Positions 23,837-35,172 of a stretch of DNA of 64,000 nucleotides are shown piece by piece. The notes beneath the pieces were generated by a model. The model had not been told where the DNA came from. It did not search any database and worked only from the letters and a program-made list of their open reading frames with translations. The position numbers and the translations under genes were made by a program. Numbering within the stretch: the stretch's first letter is position 1; each line of letters opens with the position of its first letter. Source of the stretch: Suillus spraguei (Eukaryota > Basidiomycota > Agaricomycetes > Boletales > Suillaceae); the NCBI GenBank assembly GCA_016800925.1, contig JABCPU010000016.1:310001-374000 (forward strand), read 5' to 3'.

Positions 23837-25640
23837 CTAAACGTCAACCCGTATACGTTGGATGATAGGTATAATCCGCTCCCACTCTTCCATTGCCTGG
23901 ACCAAATTATGAAACTCGAGGACTAGGCTGATTGAAAGAACAACATACCGACTGATAAAATTCAATTTCACCATCTGCAAGGTTCCCTAGCATTTCTTTC
24001 ATCTCTGCTTCCTTCGTATATTGGAATATAGTTTGCTCTCGCAGAGTCTCATCACTGAACGCATCTGATGTCTCGTGTGCCGTTGTCACAGCATCTTGCA
24101 GCTGACCCCGAGGTTGGAAAAAAATAGACAGGTAAATATCACAGTAAATGCACGCACCTCTTTAATCTTAATATCCAACTTTCTCATCTTCTCGACTCGG
24201 CTCCGATCATCATCAGCGCCCCTGAGAGAGTCCACTTTGTCCTTTAGGTATGCACTCAGCCCCAGACCGGTACTTCCTGCATGTCCTGAAATAACGGCAG
24301 ACAGCCGATCACGTTCTTGTGTTACTCCAGAGAGATAATCCGATAATTCCTCAAAATCAAGTTGCTTCTGGTCACGGAGTTTCAAGACTGCGCGGTTTGC
24401 ATGGGAGTATGTTAGCAGTGAATGAAGATGGACGAGGAAAGGGTCAGTGGTAGTTTGAGTCTGGAAGAAGGGGTGAGTATGTAACTCGAATACTATCAAG
24501 ATATCTTACCTTATGTCTGAGCAATGCAGAAAATTCGAGAAGGGTATTTGAAAAGTGGCTCAGTGGATCTGTAATCCCCGACTCCAGAAAACCAAGCCCC
24601 TGTACGGCAACGGCTAGATCGTGATAATCCGCTGTCAGATCTTCACCAGGAGCGAGACCGCCACCTCGTTCAGCCTCAGATACTCCCTCACACTATTATA
24701 AGGTAGGCTCACCATTTGTGCGACCACGGACGCGGTTCCATAAGCGCTCGCAGGTGACAAGCCCATCCTCAAATTTATCGACAGATTCGCGCATATCGAG
24801 AAAGCGTTCATCGGGCTTCCGTACGCGTGCAAACGCGTTGAGGAGGGTGTCTGAGATGTTATCGATGAGTCCTGGTGTGGGTTCTGGCCCTGGAGGGTGT
24901 GCGAGATGTTGATGCATATGAACGTGCTGGAAGATGTTAGGGGTGTTTGGACGGCGTTAAATCGACGTACCCATTCTGTCGACTCGAGGAACGCACGGAC
25001 GAGAGTGCTACGTTGTAGGGTGGGGTGTCGGGATATCCGTTCGAGGAAACGGTGCAAGCTGTCAAAGATGAGATGCTGAACAAGTGCGCACGCCACACAT
25101 ACGTACTCTAATCTGCGTCGCTCCATAAACTCTGGACTAAAGCGATCGCCCGTCAAATACTCTATGTGTGGTTAGACAATATTGAGATTACGAGGGTAAC
25201 ATATACCTAACCGGTGCTTGTCGGGAAGAGCAGGTACTACGCATGCCGGGAAATCCTTCACAAGATGGTCTCGCAGAAATACGAAGTCCTGGAATCGTCG
25301 ACGAGAGGAAGGAGTGGGAGTGGAGAATATTGGAAGATTGGTCTGAAGACATTTCAAAATTAAGCACAAAAGCTTGAGTTTTATTACGACACACCTTTGC
25401 CGAGACTAGGTAGGAGACGTATGCGTCTTTAGTTTCTGCAAGCTCCTTCACGGGATCTTTGACAGTAACAATGAGATATCCCTCCCACTTTGGATCGTGT
25501 GGACCCCGTTCATCCTCTGTCCCTGCCGTGCTCTGCTTGAAACCTGGGCCAGACGGTTGGACAGTGTGATCGGCGTCATAGGGTGCCGAAGGGGACTCCC
25601 AAGTAACGCTGTCAAAAACGTCCTCTTCGTCACCGAGCAT
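23837..25640 (-). CDS. SNX4: Sorting nexin SNX4/ATG24 (PX-BAR)
   Basis: SNX4 binds PI3P on endosomes and drives recycling to the Golgi and selective autophagy. After an acidic N-terminus comes the PX domain: KWEGYLIVTVKDPVKEL, then SSRRRFQDFVFLRDHL with the PI3P-binding Arg, FPACVVPALPDKHRL and FMERRRL. The C-terminal BAR-type helical region follows (SVDKFEDGLVTCERLW, then LLRHKTQT, KLRDQKQLDFEELSDYLSG and MRKLDIKIKELQ). The last exon ends EEWERIIPIIQRIRVDV with TAG at 23839-23837. The start is the ATG at 25640. About seven short introns are present. It is divergent from the PTM1 gene across roughly 180 bp. Confidence 0.92.
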
Positions 25641-25819
25641 GTTGGGAGCAGTGGTGAACAGCTATTAATTTTCGGGTTCGCTGCTAGTGATGTAGACCGG
25701 TGCTCTCCGGTTATTTACTTGAAGCTGAGCGCAGTAATTGGCGTGAACAAAGTCGATTACTTAGGCTCATCTAAGACGAGAGGCCTTTGGGAAACAAACC
25801 ACAACAAAACGCTTTCTGG

Positions 25820-28136
25820 ATGCACCGAAATTCGAAGCTGCAGGCGATCGCGCTCGGAGTTCTGTCTGCTTGCTCATTTGCAGCTGGATATGAGGTTGAG
25901 TTCTCAGACGCGGACTATTCTCGCCAAGTATGTTCGGGAATGTGGGCAAGCCAGTCCACTTTCATCAACGGTGCGTAGCACGTGCACTACATACGTTCGC
26001 CAGACGCTTACACGACGTGTCATAGTCACATTTGATGAAAGTTCTTCTCAAGGACAGGTAGCAATGGTAATATATGAATGGAAGGATGTCAAATATCTTG
26101 GTGTCGATACCTCCAAGACAGACGACTCCCTACCCGTGAGTTACCCCTTACAACGTGGTTGCCAGGTGACCGAACTCAGAAATTGTACGCCAGCAGAAGA
26201 CCTACGTATGCACAACAGACGCAGTCAGAGTCGGCCTCTGTGCATATGATAATGTCGGAAAATTCATATTCTCGTCTGATGACGGGACCACCGCAAACCA
26301 AACTACTTTCTGGACTGCCAGTGTTGCCCTTAACCAGACCAGTGGCACATCCTCAGAAAGCTTAGAGAATAACTCTGCTACGCCTGCTGATAATCACACT
26401 TTGCCATTGAGATCCCGAGAGTTTTACCACATTCTTCAACAATCGAGTGACCCGAGCCCATCCGGGATCGTTACATATACACAACCTATACAGTACCAAG
26501 TCCGCAAGAAAGGATATTACTGCGTAGGCAAGTTCAAATTATATTGTCTTATCTCTCCTGGCTTATTTCTATTTCAGCTATCCTGCCTGTCACAGTATTG
26601 AATCCCACTACCCGTCAGGTACCTACAGATGTCCCATATCATCCCACATACAGCGGTGTCATCCTTTTCCGCAATACTTTTGATGGACAGCTTCCTGCCA
26701 CCGACTATCCCAAAGTTAACGTGAGCCAAAAACGTAGTCCGCTGTCATCTCTTTAATCACAAGACTTAGTTTTACCTCGCCATGTTCTTTGTATATGTCA
26801 TTGCGGGCTCTGTGTGGGCGTGGCTCTGCTACAAACATGTTACGGAACTATTACCCATTCAGGTTTGTCATGTCCTATACACCTTGGGCGATCTAATATT
26901 CATCTTAGTACTATCTCTCGAGCTTGGTTGCGTTTCTTGTCATCGAAATGGTCGCAAACTGGGGTAGGACATTTTTTTATGACCTCACCTCAGTGCTGAC
27001 TATGTCTAGTATACTACCGATACCTTAATGCACATGGGAAGACCGCGGCGTCCGTTGTCTTCCTTTTTGTTGGTACGGACAATCAATGGAATAGTCATTC
27101 AGTCGCTCAACTTGTACAGTTGCCATTCTGGATGCGGGGCGCAATGCCCTTTCCTTCTTTATGCTCCTCGTTGTATCCCTCGGGCTCAGCGTTGTTTGCG
27201 AATCTCTCGGGCGCACGATGCTCAAGTGTCAGATCCTTGCGGGACTGCACTTTGTTTTCGGAGGTAAACTCCATTCTTCATCATATTTCAATATAGGTGT
27301 AATCATTATTGTCATCAGTACTGTATGCTGTGGGCATAGTTGAACTGGAACTCGAGTCGACATCAGCGTTGATACTGTTGATGTTCGTTATACCACTGGC
27401 ATTCACGCTGAGTGGGTTCATGATGTGGATCCTCTACTCGTTGAATGGTATATTCAATTCATTTTCTTTCATTTTGCGTGCTTTCTCATGTATCTGTTAT
27501 AGGTACAATGAGGCAGCTCAGTGTGCGGAAGCAAAAATACAAACTCAGGATGTTTAAACACCTGTATTATATCCTCCTTGGCACGGTGGTTATCATCGCC
27601 GTATTTTTCGTTATCTCTTCGGTGTCGTTCTCTGATAGGCTAGCGGAAGGTGTGTCGTTATCCGTGAACCAAGTTTTAATCCATCTCAATATATGTGATT
27701 TGTAGATTACGCAGCAAAATCATGGCAGATCCGTTGGTGGCTCCTGGACGGTTACCTCGCCCTCCTCTACTTCTTTACCTTCTGGAGCATTGCGTACCTC
27801 TGGCGACCATCAGAAAATAACCGCCGCCTCGCCATGTCCGATGAAATCGCACAAGAAGACGAAGATGCTGAGGATTATGACCTCGATACACTTCAACAAC
27901 GTACGGTTGCGCGAGAGGACGACGAGATCACACTTGTCAACTCACGGCGAGAACCTGAAGCGCTTGCGGAGGATCACGTTGTTTTTGAAATTGGCGATGA
28001 AGATATAGGAAGCGACGATGAAGGTGAGGCGGCTATAAAGAAGCGGCGTGGCGGGGAGCGTAGATCATCCGGTGATAAACAGGACGGTGCAGATGAGGAG
28101 CGCCAGGGTCTTATACACAAGGACCGAGACGAATAA
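25820..28136 (+). CDS. PTM1: PTM1/TMEM87-type GOLD-seven-helix (GOST) Golgi protein
   Basis: Members of the lung-seven-transmembrane (GOST) family sit in the Golgi and have a lumenal GOLD-like domain followed by seven helices. The start (MHRNSKLQAIALGVLSACSF) is a signal peptide; the upstream in-frame TTG was not used. The lumenal part has several Asn-glycosylation sequons (NQT, NNS, NHT). The helices begin at LAMFFVYVIAGSVWAWLCY and run through ALILLMFVIPLAFTLSGFMM to WWLLDGYLALLYFFTFWSIA, with YLWRPSENNRRLAMSDE right after the last helix, a typical family ending. The cytosolic tail is acidic. About ten introns of 48-76 nt are needed. All exons join in frame. Confidence 0.9.
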
Positions 28137-28469
28137 ACTCTCACGCAACTTATTTTTGTCACTGTTCAGTGTGCCCCAAGTACTTTCGTTTTAGAATCTT
28201 CATTTCTTGATTTTGTAAATCAGCAAAAGGGATTGGGCTAGAACTCGGTCAAGTGACGACGAAGCTTGCTGGATGGAGAGAGTGAGGAGATGACGTCCGT
28301 TATTTATTTTTATAAATAATTTACCTTCTATGTGAACTTTGTCGACATGTTTGGAGCAACTGTCACTCCTACCAGCGAGACAGGTATCTTTATTTCTTTC
28401 ACCTCATTCTTCTAAGTTATACGTCTAACGCGTCCTTGCGGCCATTACGACGCGTTTAAGGCACTTGCC
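28137..28469. other. Intergenic region PTM1-glycogenin
   Basis: No gene is supported. An ATG at 28346 opens a frame of only about 18 codons and could belong to the glycogenin leader as a small upstream ORF. Confidence 0.4.
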
Positions 28470-31400
28470 ATGTCCATTCATTTTGCTTTTGTTACTCTCG
28501 TAACTTCAGATTCCTATCTCCCAGGTGCACTCGCCATTTCGGGTGCTTTGAAGGATGTGCACCAAACTGAACCTCATGAAGTCGAGTACGACACAGTGTG
28601 CATAGTCACACCAGAAACCCTCGATATCACTACCATCAAGCTGCTCAGAAAGACATACGATATTGTTATTGGCGTTGAGGTCATAGGCCAATCAGATCCT
28701 GCTGGACTAAATCTACTGGGTGAGTCGTTGCTCCGTTGACTGGGTTGCGCTGAATGGTATCAGCCGAGGGCACAAAAAACTTTTCTGTTGGAATATCTGT
28801 AACGGTTCCCAGGCCAGTTTCTGTATCGTGCACTTTGTGCCCCAGATGTGGGGTATGAATGCATCGTGTCCAAGCTTCTCCATCAGTCACCCAGCTTTTC
28901 CGCACATAGTGGGAATAACCAGGCTGATATCATGCTCATTTAATTGCAGGACGCCCTGACCTTGATACGGTCTTGACCAAACTACACGTATTCCGCCTCA
29001 CGCAGTACTCTAAAGTAATATTCCTTGATGCGGATGTTCTCCCATTGCGCCCCCTGTCCCACCTATTCCATCTTGATCACGAGTTCTCTGCGGTACCTGA
29101 CGTAGGATGGCCCGATATATTCAACTCGGGTGTGATGGTACTCTCTCCTAGTGAAAATAAGTTCACGGAGCTTCAAGAGCTCCTGAAAACAAATGGAAGT
29201 TGGGATGGTGGCGATCAAGGTATTTTGAATGAGTGGAGGGGAGGCAACTGGAATAGGCTTAGCTTCACGTACAACACGACTCCTACTGCCGCTTATACGT
29301 CAGTAATATCACATCTTCTTTCGCCCGCATGGTTAATGACATACTTATTACGAATCAGGTATGCCCCTGCGTATGAGCGGTTCGGTTCCCAGATATCAGT
29401 GGTGCATTTCATCGGACCTAATAAACCCTGGCACTCCATTCCTTATCGCGCCCCAGGATCCTCCACCCAAGTACCATCATCTCAGATGGAACAGCAGTCC
29501 ACGGTGTCAGAGCCAACAAAGCAACCTCAAGCCTACGACTATGGTTCGCTCGTCGATCGGTGGTACCGTGTCTATGACAAGCACTATCGATCACAACCTA
29601 TCTCATCAGGTCTCGGGATTCCTATCAGCAAATATGGTTCTGCATGGGAAGATGAGGAGAATTCACGGACGGTGGTAGAGTCTGCGGGAGCACCAAGTGG
29701 GAGTCCACTTGGTCTCGATGTCTTACGCCGTTTGGCCCTTCAAGGCATGAGCGTAATGGGCTTCCGGTCTGGTGATCGATTGAAAGGAGAGGGCGAGTAC
29801 AAGAGCATGCCCCTTGACGGGCGTTTCGATCTTATGAGACCACGCCCCGCAAAGCAGATGAAACCTGAGGATCATGATCTTCACCAGACTGCCCCTGAGC
29901 CTCAATCAAATTTCAGCGAGGCAGTCGCTGAACCCACAACACCTGTTCGACAGATAGGCTCACTATCATCGGGTTCACCTGTAAGATGGACTACGTTACC
30001 AACTCCGAATGTCGATGAGGTGCCTCCTGCGCCACAATCGCGCCTATTATCTCTCCCTCCAACACCTCTTCACTTTCCTTCCTTGCCCTCCAAGCCAGTC
30101 GTGCGCTTAAATCAACCAAAGTCGCCCCTTTCGTTGCAAGAACGAAGAATCGAGCGATTGCACCCTTCTTCTCCACCCCTTCTCTCGTGGAATGCTGCAA
30201 TTGAAGCACCACCAACAACCATATCTACTCCCTCCGCACTCCCAAGAGACACCTATTTCCCGAATGTCTGGGACGATTCTCCCTGTAAAAACAAAGATCC
30301 TGGATCATCATCAAGGTCGTCCTCGAGTATGTCGTCTGAGACAGATGCAACGAGTACGGAAGTGAGCCCGGCTCAGGGAGACCCAGCGCCCCAAACACTC
30401 TTCAGCCCACCACCTGTGCCTGATATTCCTCAGATGCTACTCCAGCTGGGGCACTACCGCAATGTCACTGGGCCTACCACTGAGGGTGGCGCTATGCCAC
30501 CCACCCCTGACCTTACCAAGGTCAAGCGTGTCTTCCCTTGGGAGGAGCGCCCTCGTGTTGCTCCTACACGTGTATTCCCGGACGGCGAGCCCCGCCCACA
30601 AGGATCGATGTTCTTTCAGTCCCCGCCTCGTTCCGCGTTCCCATCTACCCCTGAGCGCAAGTTGAGCAGGGAGTTTGGAGCGCACCAGCCAATGCCTTCG
30701 CCATTAACAGGTTTCCCGTCATTGACAGCTGGGAACATGTGGGATGCCGTTCCTGGCATTCAGAAGTTTGCTTCGAAGCTTGCACGTCCTCCAGGGCCCA
30801 CTCCCTTGACAACTTCATTCGAAAACCCGAAGAAACCCTGGGAGGATAAATCAGAAGCTAGCAGTCACGATGGTGATGTAGAGGATGAGATAGACACCGA
30901 TGGGGACGAGGGGAGGCGAACAGTGACAGAGGTACGATCTCGCAGTTCTAGCATCGCAACCGCAAGGAAGAAATACCAATCATTTGGAGTGCAGACGGAC
31001 GCGAAGGAAATGCGCGCTCAGAGTGTGCAGGTTTCTTCAGACGAGGATGTCGCTGTAAAGCGGCCGTTGAAAGCGCGCACGCATAGCGGATCTATGAGGA
31101 AGCATTGGCACCCTTCATCAAGTCTCAGGGCGTTGCCACCCGTGATGGATGTTGCTGCGGGAGCTGAACAAACTGGCTTGTTGTCCCCTAGTGTATCGGA
31201 AGTTTCAACGCCGCGACTTTCTGTTTCCTCAGTTTTGATGGGGGGTTCTCGTGAAACCCCTTTACCTCCGCAGACGCTGAGAGCAGAGATGAGTACGACC
31301 CCGAGTCCACTGCCATCGCCTTCTCCACTGCTTTCCAGCGAATCACCGACTTCGTCGTCTCCAGGTCCTGCATCACCAGCCGAAGGGCAGTCTCCTGTCA

Positions 31401-31528
31401 CCCCTTCTCGAACATCTCGTGTCTGGGATCCTGCTCGAGGAGTAGAACTCTTCAAACGTGGCTCTGAAGAGGTACTCGCTCGATTCCTGAAGATCAGCTC
31501 ACGAGAGGATCCCACCCGTCGGATTTAA
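28470..31528 (+). CDS. GLG: Glycogenin (GT8) with a long disordered tail
   Basis: Glycogenin self-glucosylates a tyrosine to prime glycogen synthesis from UDP-glucose. The GT8 domain has FAFVTLVTSDSYLPGALAI, then KVIFLDADVLPLRP with the Mn-binding DxD, DIFNSGVMVLSP, GGDQGILNEW and VVHFIGPNKPW. Intron 1 (28720-28949) is 230 nt, about four times the local norm. Intron 2 (29299-29358) is 60 nt and in frame if retained. The catalytic part covers about 310 residues. The remaining roughly 600 are Ser/Pro-rich and include VFPWEERP-RVAPTRVF. The protein closes with VWDPARGVELFKRGSEEV, a probable glycogen-synthase docking end. Glycogenin is a known neighbour of the HD mating locus in mushrooms. Confidence 0.93.
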
Positions 31529-32041
31529 CGAGTTCTAAGTATTACGTGTCCGTTACGAGCTTCTTTCCATTTCCTACATGTTATTGATTGCAGACAGATC
31601 TCTCTTTTCCGCTTTACTCTTGTACGATTAGGTCAAGTGCATCTGCATGTATATACCCCAACCATTCTTGCAACGAACTTGATTTTTCTTTCTTCATTAC
31701 GGTTATTTGTTGTATTTTCAGCACCTGTAATCGACAGACAGCATGACTGCTAATCATAAGCTGGAGATCTGCACAGTTTTCGTCGCAGTTAAGCTTCAAA
31801 AAAATGACAAGAACTCAAGTACTATTGTCTAGACAGAATTGGCTGTGAAATCTCGAGAATCACAGAAGCCAACGATTAGCGATAACCTTTGCGTGTAATT
31901 GGATGTTCTGTAACGCCCATCTCTAAACCCTGCGCCTCTAGCTTCCCGATAAGTCAAATGTCGAACAGGATTTCTGATAGAAGGGTGGGTGCATGTACTC
32001 ATCTATTCTCCATAGTGGCGCCCTGTGAAACATGCTGATGG

Positions 32042-32670
32042 GCTATAAGTATTGCGATACATTAAACACTTGCGCTCCGAAACGGGTTACAGAAATGCGC
32101 TTGCTGGAGACAGCAGCACCCCATAGCTGCGCCGCATACTGACCCCCGCGTGGCGAAGTTATAAACCTTCCAGGAAAGTGCACATTGATATTCCGAAGAA
32201 CAATGCATACTACATTCCAAATCCGAAGCCGGTTGGAGTGATGCATATAAATAACTTCCAAAGTCAACCTTGAACGGCGGTGTAATGGAACTTTGAGGAA
32301 GTGATCGAGAGTCACTCAGTGCTATGTCCAGTCAACGACGCAGACTCAAAAGGGCAAAAAATGTCGCTAATATAGAAGTGTGCCTATAAACGGGGTCGCC
32401 GCGGGGGTATTCCTGGAGCGAAAGATCGCCGCGAGTCCTGCAATGTTGTTTGTTATCGTGGGTGCGGGTAATGCGCCCTGCAAAGCATTATGCTATAAGT
32501 ATTCCGATTAGATTCATACGCTTGCTGGATCACAGCAACGCTTGCGCCGCATTGACCGGCCCGAGGTCATTCCGTGAAGAACAATGCAGGTGTCGGTTGG
32601 AGTAATCTTGACATCTAGTCATTCATATAAATAACTTCCAACGTTAAACGGTGAAATTTCGAAGAGTGAT
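32042..32670 (+). repeat. Diverged direct duplication
   Basis: Copy 1 (about 32042-32310) and copy 2 (about 32492-32670) share words in the same order: GCTATAAGTATT, CTTGCTGGA, GCGCCGCAT, GAAGAACAATGCA, GGTTGGAGT and CATATAAATAACTTCCAA (32244 and 32624). Copy 2 is about 70 bp shorter. Neither copy codes. Confidence 0.75.
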
Positions 32671-32815
32671 GGCGATCAGAATGCACCACCTTGAGTTATC
32701 TGTAGCACACATCCGCGACTCGTATACAACGCAGACCGAGTAAGCCTCAAAGGTACGAAAGCGAGTCCTGGCGTAAAATGTGTGAAGTTAATGGTTTGGA
32801 GTACAACCTGGAGTC

Positions 32816-32896
32816 GACGTCATCATAGTCTTACTTGACGCGTGACGTCGCCGCCGCCGCTCCTCTGATGACATCATGGGGCGCAGGTATAAAAGA
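32816..32896 (+). promoter_or_regulatory. CRE-like cluster and TATA box
   Basis: A canonical TATA box (TATAAAAG, about 32889-32896) lies roughly 35 bp before the ATG at 32931. Upstream are GACGTCA (32816-32822), TGACGTC (32843-32849) and the near-palindrome TGACATCA (32869-32876). These match the ATF/CREB-type bZIP site TGACGTCA in half or with one mismatch. Stress regulation is an inference. Confidence 0.6.
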
Positions 32897-32930
32897 CCAG
32901 ACTAATACCACTAAACAATCATGTCGAACA

Positions 32931-33830
32931 CAGTCAACAAAGTTTCCGTTTTTAATACCGAGGAGGCTCAGGGCACCGAGTGAGTGACCTTTCAGTCTAG
33001 AGTCCCTGTGACATTGACCTTTGGTTCCTAGGGGAGCTCGGCATCAGACGACAGCCGCTCACGCGCAGGCTGAAGCACCAAACGCCCGTGTTGCACATGA
33101 AGTTGAGGAGAATGCTGAGCACGTCCAACAAGCAGCAACCAAAGCAGCTCAGGCAGCCCAGGTGAGCTGCGTTCATTCATCCCGGCTAAACTTTACTTAC
33201 ACGTTACACATTGTAGGAAACAGGGCCTGAACTGACAGGAGAGAGAGACACTAGTACTGCCTTTGATGTCTTCAAACGCGAAGCAGCTCAGAAGATAAAC
33301 GCCGCAGCCGCCGAGGGGCAGAGGAATTTTCATACAACCCAGAATACCAGCGCAAGTTATTTAGACCAGGCAAAGACAATGGTGGACAGTTTTTCTGCTT
33401 CTGCTCAGGTGAGATAAGACTTTACATTACTCCTGCACCTGAACGCCTATGCGTATCGCAGGACTATCTTCACGGTAGCACAGACCCGAAAACCACTTCA
33501 AACAAGAAAGGAGGAGACGCCGTATCATCATCGCAGATGTCGTCTGCTGTTGAAACTGCCCAGCAGTACCTTGCATCCGCACAAGTCGCCGCTCAACCAC
33601 ACATCGACGTCGCACGAGCCACTTTGCAACCCCAGGTCGAGAAAGCACGGGAGACAGTGGAAAGTTACCTCGGAATGCACTCTGGTACTTCGCCTTCTGA
33701 TGCGGTTACTCCGCCATTGACTACGCACCCAACTACCGGCGCGCCCTCGAGTGGTCAAGATGTTACGAGCACGCCATACGCTGCTAGTGCAGATAATAGA
33801 AAGCTGGAGCCCGAGTCCAAAGTCGCGTAG
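32931..33830 (+). CDS. Ala/Gln/Glu-rich helical, LEA-like protein
   Basis: I do not recognise a named family. The protein is about 240 residues, rich in Ala, Gln, Glu, Lys and Thr. It has long amphipathic stretches (EENAEHVQQAATKAAQAAQ, then SSAVETAQQYLASAQVAAQ and RATLQPQVEKARETVESYL), the character of late-embryogenesis-abundant or lipid-surface stress proteins. It lacks a signal peptide and membrane helix. Exons are 32931-32979, 33032-33161, about 33217-33408 and about 33463-33830, with GTGAG donors. The promoter has a strong TATA box and CRE-like sites, unlike most genes here, consistent with inducible expression. The LEA label describes composition, not proven homology. Confidence 0.65.
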
Positions 33831-34294
33831 AATGTTATAATACCGAGGAATTGTGTAGCCATAGGTGCAATATCGTTTATCGTCCATAGTCTTGAAGACT
33901 TCCTCGAGTTCGCTCTTCGATTATCCAATTTGCGGTCAAGGCAAACACTTTGCGTGAAAAAGTGACAGCATCAGGTGGGTTGGGTTACTCGCATGATCTG
34001 GCGTCGCCGTAAGAAAGCCTAGAATCGAATCTAAGCGAGGCAGCTAACTTCTTTTACTGACACAGTGACAGGGAACGTTCCAATTGACTATCATGTCAAG
34101 ACTAGCACTGGTTTTCGAGTCCAATCAGATGAACGTTGAATGGAAGAAACCGAAATGGCTGAGATTAGATCAAAACCGGCTAACTGCGTTAGCAGTCAAA
34201 GCCGGGGTGATAACGATGCTGCGGCAGTGCCTCTTGGAGTCTCAGATAATAGGTCCCAGTATCTGGATCCACCTACATTCAAACTCCCATCATC
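33831..34294. other. Intergenic region before the beta-flanking gene
   Basis: No independent gene is supported. An open frame crosses 34084-34569 but it is an overlap of the beta-flanking gene in the wrong frame. The 5' leader and promoter of that gene lie here. Confidence 0.45.
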
Positions 34295-35172
34295 ATGGTA
34301 GGTTGCTTTGCGCGGCACAACCTGCCTTCCGGAGTCGCAAATTGATTAGATTTGCACATAGGATACTTTCATCAGTCTCGCAAAGCAAGGTTACGAGTCA
34401 TACTCCGAGTCTCAGAACCAGTGTAAGCACCCATCCACCATCCATATCACAGGAATATTCAAACGCAGTGACAGCCCACGTACACAAGACCGGAGGCCAA
34501 GAGTTCAACTCTCCCGACAACCGACCCCCTCAATCTCACAGACCCTCATGTACGTCGTTTGCCCGGTGATCACTCCCATCGCGCTCACAAGCAGACAGAT
34601 AACCAGGATGAAGTAAGCCAGCACGTCGACTCTTCAAACCACCAGTTCTTGAACCAGGCGCTGTCTCATGCGCACAAGGTTTGTCGTTCCCGTTGAACGC
34701 CTCGAGACTTTTTCTCATTACTGCAAATCAGACTGTCCAGCACCAAAGTGACATCGATGAGGATGGCGTCCAGAACCTCAAAGATGCTCACGAACAGGCA
34801 TTCAGCTCTGGGGGCCCACAAGGCATGGCACCCGATGCATTGGGTGGAGCTGCGGCCTTCAAAGTAAGCCGCCTCGCGTACGATCAAGTTCAAACTCACA
34901 ATTCTGCAGGTGTTCACAGACATGATGAGCGGTGGCGGCGGCGGAAGCAGTGGTGGAGGTAATGGTATGCAGAGCAAGCTTATTGGCATGGCCATGCAAC
35001 ATGCCTCCTCGCTCTTTGACCAGTCTGGTGGCGGATCTCAAGAGGCTAAACAAAGCACCATGAACAGCGCTGCTACTTATGTCACGCAGCTTTTGATGAA
35101 GAAGGAGATGAGCAGCTTCATCGGTGGCGGCAACAGTGGAGGCTTGAGCGGGATCATGGGCATGGTGCATTA
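34295..35172 (+). CDS. bfg: Beta-flanking gene (DUF7721-type) of the HD mating locus
   Basis: The beta-flanking protein is a small conserved fungal protein of unknown function that borders the HD mating locus in many mushrooms. The first coding exon appears to be the ATG alone (34295-34297), followed by a 64-nt intron (GTAGGT to CATAG, 34298-34361) and then DTFISLAKQGYESYSESQ, the expected N-terminus. Later exons give FLNQALSHAHK, DIDEDGVQNLKDAHEQAF, ALGGAAAFKVFTDMM and a Gly/Ser-rich end with LIGMAMQHASSLFD and GGLSGIMGM. Introns at about 34679-34731 and 34865-34909 are clear. The join near 34420-34480 is not resolved. It is transcribed toward HD2. Confidence 0.82.

Larger units (their letters stand above)
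31529..32930. other. Long intergenic region with duplication and promoter
   Basis: This 1.4-kb stretch contains no supported gene. It holds a diverged direct duplication (32042-32670) and the TATA/CRE-type promoter of the next gene, both listed separately. The first 500 bp show nothing I can name. Confidence 0.6.

Noticed and set aside
28681..28905. A 74-codon minus-strand open frame inside the glycogenin gene
   Set aside because: It overlaps intron 1 and exon sequence of glycogenin, has no recognisable domain, and is kept only as a possible sign of an unusual intron.
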